38,123 bases of DNA, taken from Isosphaeraceae bacterium. Its GTDB lineage: Bacteria > Planctomycetota > Planctomycetia > Isosphaerales > Isosphaeraceae. The notes below the pieces were generated by a model. That model was not told where the DNA came from, ran no database searches, and saw nothing but the letters and a program-made list of their open reading frames with translations. Position numbers and translations under genes: made by a program. The stretch is from NCBI GenBank assembly GCA_021324445.1, contig JAJPJC010000211.1:1-38123 (forward strand). The letters run 5' to 3'. This document shows, one piece after another, positions 35,960 through 38,123 of the stretch (its first letter is position 1; each line of letters opens with the position of its first letter).

Positions 35960-37441
35960 TCACTCCAGGGCAACGGTCACCGTCTTGAGCTCGGTGTAGT
36001 TGTCCAGGGCCGTCTCGCCGAGCTCGCGGCCGATGCCGCTGGCCTTGTAGCCGCCGAAGGGGGCGGCGGCGTCGAAGACGTCATAACAGTTGATCCAGAC
36101 CGTGCCGGCGCGGATGCGCTGGGCGATCGAGTGGGCCTTCTTGATGTCGCGCGTCCAGACGGCGGCCGCCAGGCCGTAGTCGGTGGTGTTGGCCCGCTTG
36201 ACCACCTCGTCGGCGTCCCGGAATCGCAGCACCTGCATCACCGGGCCGAAGATCTCCTCGGTGGCGATTTTCATCTCGTCCTTCACATCGGCGAAGACGG
36301 TGGGCTTGATGAAGTAGCCCTTGGAGCCGAACCGCTCGCCGCCGGTGACGCACCGGGCCCCTTGCTGCTTGCCCGACTCGATGTAGCCCAGCACCTTGTC
36401 GAACTGGGTCTTGTCGACCTGCGGGCCCTGCTCGGTCGTGGTGTCGAAGGGATCACCCAGCTTGCGCTTCTCACTGGCGGCGGCGAGCCGCTCGACCATC
36501 GTGTCGTAGGCCTTCTCCTCGACCAGCAGCCGGCTGCCGGCGCAGCAACACTGGCCCTGGTTCAGGAACAGTCCGAGCATCGCGCCGTTGACGGCCGAGT
36601 CGAGATCGGCGTCGGCGAAGACGATGTTCGGGCTCTTGCCCCCCAGCTCGAGGGTGACCCGCTTGAACGTGTCGGCGGCGTTGCGCATGATGAGCCGGCC
36701 GACCTCGGTCGAGCCGGTGAACGCGATCTTGTCCACGCCGGGATGTTTGACCAGGGCATCGCCGGCGGTTTCGCCGTAGCCGGGGACGAGGTTGATGACG
36801 CCCGGGGGGAACCCGGCCTCGAGCGCCAGCTCGCCCATGCGGAGGCAGCTCAACGGGGTCTGCTCGGCGGGCTTCATGACGATGGTGCAGCCGGCCGCCA
36901 GGGCCGGGCCCCACTTCCAGGCGACCATCAGCATCGGGAAGTTCCAGGGGATGATCTGGCCGACCACGCCGACCGGCTCGCGCCGGGTGTAGCAGAAGTA
37001 TCGGCCGCGGACCGGGATGGTCTGCCCGTGGATCTTGTCGGCCCAACCGGCGTAGTAGCGCAGGCAGTCGATCACCAGCGGCAGGTCGCCGTGGCGGCTC
37101 TCGCTGATCGGCTTGCCGTTGTCCAGTGTCTCGAGCTCGGCCAGCTCGTCGATCCGCGACTCGATCAGGTCGGCGAGCTTGTTCAACAACCGCCCGCGGT
37201 CGCGGGCATCGGTCTTGGGCCAGGGGCCCGATTCGAACGCCTTGCGCGCCGCCTGGACCGCCAGGTCGATGTCGGCAGCATCCCCCTCGGCAACCTCGGT
37301 GATGACCTCCTCCGTCGCCGGGTTGATCGTCGCGAACGTCTTGCCGCTCTGGCTGTCGCGCCACTGGCCGTCGATCAGCATCCTGGTCTGGAACGATCGA
37401 GTGGCCTCGGCCTTGCGACGCGGTTTCGTTGCGGTTGCCAT
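35960..37441 (-). CDS. NAD(P)-dependent aldehyde dehydrogenase
   Basis: 493 residues, the usual length for the family. Conserved features are P-W-N167-F-P in the cofactor site, F-T-G-S-T-E-V-G, E265 in L-E-L-G-G-K-S, and the nucleophile C299 in G-Q-C-C-C-A-G-S-R. Near the end are E-E-I-F-G-P-V and F-G-G-Y-K-A-S-G. It oxidises aldehydes to acids and resembles the broad-range class 1/2 enzymes; the natural substrate cannot be told. The start was chosen because GGGAGGA lies 9 nt before this ATG; a TTG three codons earlier is less likely. Cytoplasmic, apparently a single-gene unit. Confidence 0.97.
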   Translation of the reverse strand: MATATKPRRKAEATRSFQTRMLIDGQWRDSQSGKTFATINPATEEVITEVAEGDAADIDLAVQAARKAFESGPWPKTDARDRGRLLNKLADLIESRIDELAELETLDNGKPISESRHGDLPLVIDCLRYYAGWADKIHGQTIPVRGRYFCYTRREPVGVVGQIIPWNFPMLMVAWKWGPALAAGCTIVMKPAEQTPLSCLRMGELALEAGFPPGVINLVPGYGETAGDALVKHPGVDKIAFTGSTEVGRLIMRNAADTFKRVTLELGGKSPNIVFADADLDSAVNGAMLGLFLNQGQCCCAGSRLLVEEKAYDTMVERLAAASEKRKLGDPFDTTTEQGPQVDKTQFDKVLGYIESGKQQGARCVTGGERFGSKGYFIKPTVFADVKDEMKIATEEIFGPVMQVLRFRDADEVVKRANTTDYGLAAAVWTRDIKKAHSIAQRIRAGTVWINCYDVFDAAAPFGGYKASGIGRELGETALDNYTELKTVTVALE

Positions 37442-37588
37442 GGCTGTCAATCCTCCCTTGCACGAACACGGGCGATCCTCGCCGATGCCGGATCCTTCCC
37501 TTCAAACCCGAGTGCCATCTTATGATCGATCCTGGAGCGGCTCAAGCGCGGAGGCGGTCAATGCGAGCAGGCATGAACCGCGGGGAAT

Positions 37589-37909
37589 TCAAGGTGAGTC
37601 GACCGCTTCGGGGCGGGCGGAGCGAGTCTTGATCAGGTCCCAGAACGGGCTCAACCGTTGGTCAGCTGGCTTCGGATCGACCGCCGGAGGCTTCCGGCCA
37701 CGTCTTCCCTGGGCGACCCAATTGCGATATCTCCCAACCGGATTGACCTTCTCCACCAAGTCGGGATCCAAAGCCTTGAACGGGATGAGGATCTTGAAGA
37801 AGCTGGCTTCCTCCACTGAGACGGTGTACGAGCCGGCAGGTTCTGGCCCGGATCGTGGCCTCTTGCCTTTGGAATCCCAGCAGCCCCGCTTCTTTCCCCC
37901 CCTTGCCAA
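37589..37909 (-). CDS. Possible short or remnant protein
   Basis: The frame contains Y-T-V-S-V-E-E-A-S-F-F-K-I-L-I-P-F-K-A-L, then D-P-D-L-V-E-K-V-N-P and R-Y-R-N-W-V-A, with GC-rich third positions, so it may be or have been coding. The only 5' start is a TTG inside the GC-rich repeat, and no ribosome binding site is evident. It could be a fragment whose front was replaced by the repeat. No family recognised. Confidence 0.3.
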   Translation of the reverse strand: MARGGKKRGCWDSKGKRPRSGPEPAGSYTVSVEEASFFKILIPFKALDPDLVEKVNPVGRYRNWVAQGRRGRKPPAVDPKPADQRLSPFWDLIKTRSARPEAVDSP

Positions 37910-38008
37910 GGGGGGGCATGGGGGGGTGATCTGGGGCGCAGCTCGGCTCGGTGTCCCGGGCCGGGGCGGCGGTGTTCCACCCCCCCGGACCCCCGCTTGG
38001 CAGGGACG
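37896..38008. repeat. GC-rich element with imperfect terminal inverted repeats
   Basis: The left arm (37896-37930) contains TTGCCAAGGGGGGG and a second G run. The right arm (37977-38008) is close to its reverse complement (C runs, then CCCCCGCTTGGCAGGG). About 45 nt separate the arms. The shape suggests a small MITE-like intergenic repeat. Confidence 0.55.
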
Positions 38009-38123
38009 GATTGACCTCTCAGCTTGACTTCTGCCCCTTTGAAGGGCGGTTTCTCAGGCTGGCCAGACGGTGATTCGCGGCTCACGCCGCGGGCGCCAAG
38101 GCTGCCAGGAGCACCGCCTGCAA

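Overview
The window looks like chromosomal DNA of a high-GC planctomycete, probably of the Isosphaeraceae/Gemmataceae type. The lineage is inferred from gene content: four DUF1559 pseudopilin-like proteins, a FG-GAP/ASPIC (CRTAC1-type) propeller protein, an EF-hand protein with a deiodinase-like thioredoxin fold, and an ECF sigma factor overlapping a Ser/Thr kinase with an N-terminal zinc-binding segment. No rRNA, tRNA, CRISPR array or phage gene was seen.

Region 1 (about 0.5-27.3 kb, almost all on the minus strand) is a tandemly amplified, apparently undescribed gene neighbourhood. Read in the direction of transcription, a module recurs four times: DUF1559 pseudopilin, then a small lipoprotein-like protein, then a secreted protein with two to four carboxymuconolactone-decarboxylase (CMD/AhpD-like) domains, then a ~145-residue secreted Cys/Pro/Trp protein of a family I do not recognise. 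I call that last family GCSHLV here. Module A is 25473-21757, B is 21510-17294, C is 16868-13769 (its small gene is replaced by debris), and D is 8934-3878. The GCSHLV family has eight copies in 27 kb. Three have near-identical promoters at exactly the same distance from the start codon, and two others share a different promoter. The modules are interspersed with a deiodinase-like EF-hand protein, a second deiodinase fragment, a propeller protein with a pilin-like N-terminus, and a decayed second propeller gene.

Two of the multi-CMD genes have in-frame stops. In module A a TGA replaces the second Cys codon of the CxxC redox motif (C-F-Y-TGA-M-G-H-C), with reading frame and homology continuing on both sides. 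This is either a selenocysteine codon or a one-base nonsense mutation. In module D a TAG replaces a Gln codon between the third and fourth CMD domains. The genes together suggest an exported redox system, with pseudopilin-type or Sec-exported proteins, CMD/AhpD thiol domains and deiodinase/peroxiredoxin-like folds. No substrate can be read from the sequence.

Region 2 (27.4-30.2 kb) holds a secreted coiled-coil protein, a transmembrane Ser/Thr kinase and an ECF sigma factor, with the sigma factor and kinase genes overlapping.

Region 3 (30.2-38.1 kb) holds a small membrane protein, a frameshifted polysaccharide-export-like gene, an exported thioredoxin-like protein, a class-C beta-lactamase-like serine hydrolase, a thioredoxin/CxxCH/PDZ protein and an NAD(P)-dependent aldehyde dehydrogenase. 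It also has two inverted-repeat (MITE-like) elements. Many genes have a clear GGAGG-type ribosome binding site, which decided the start choices.
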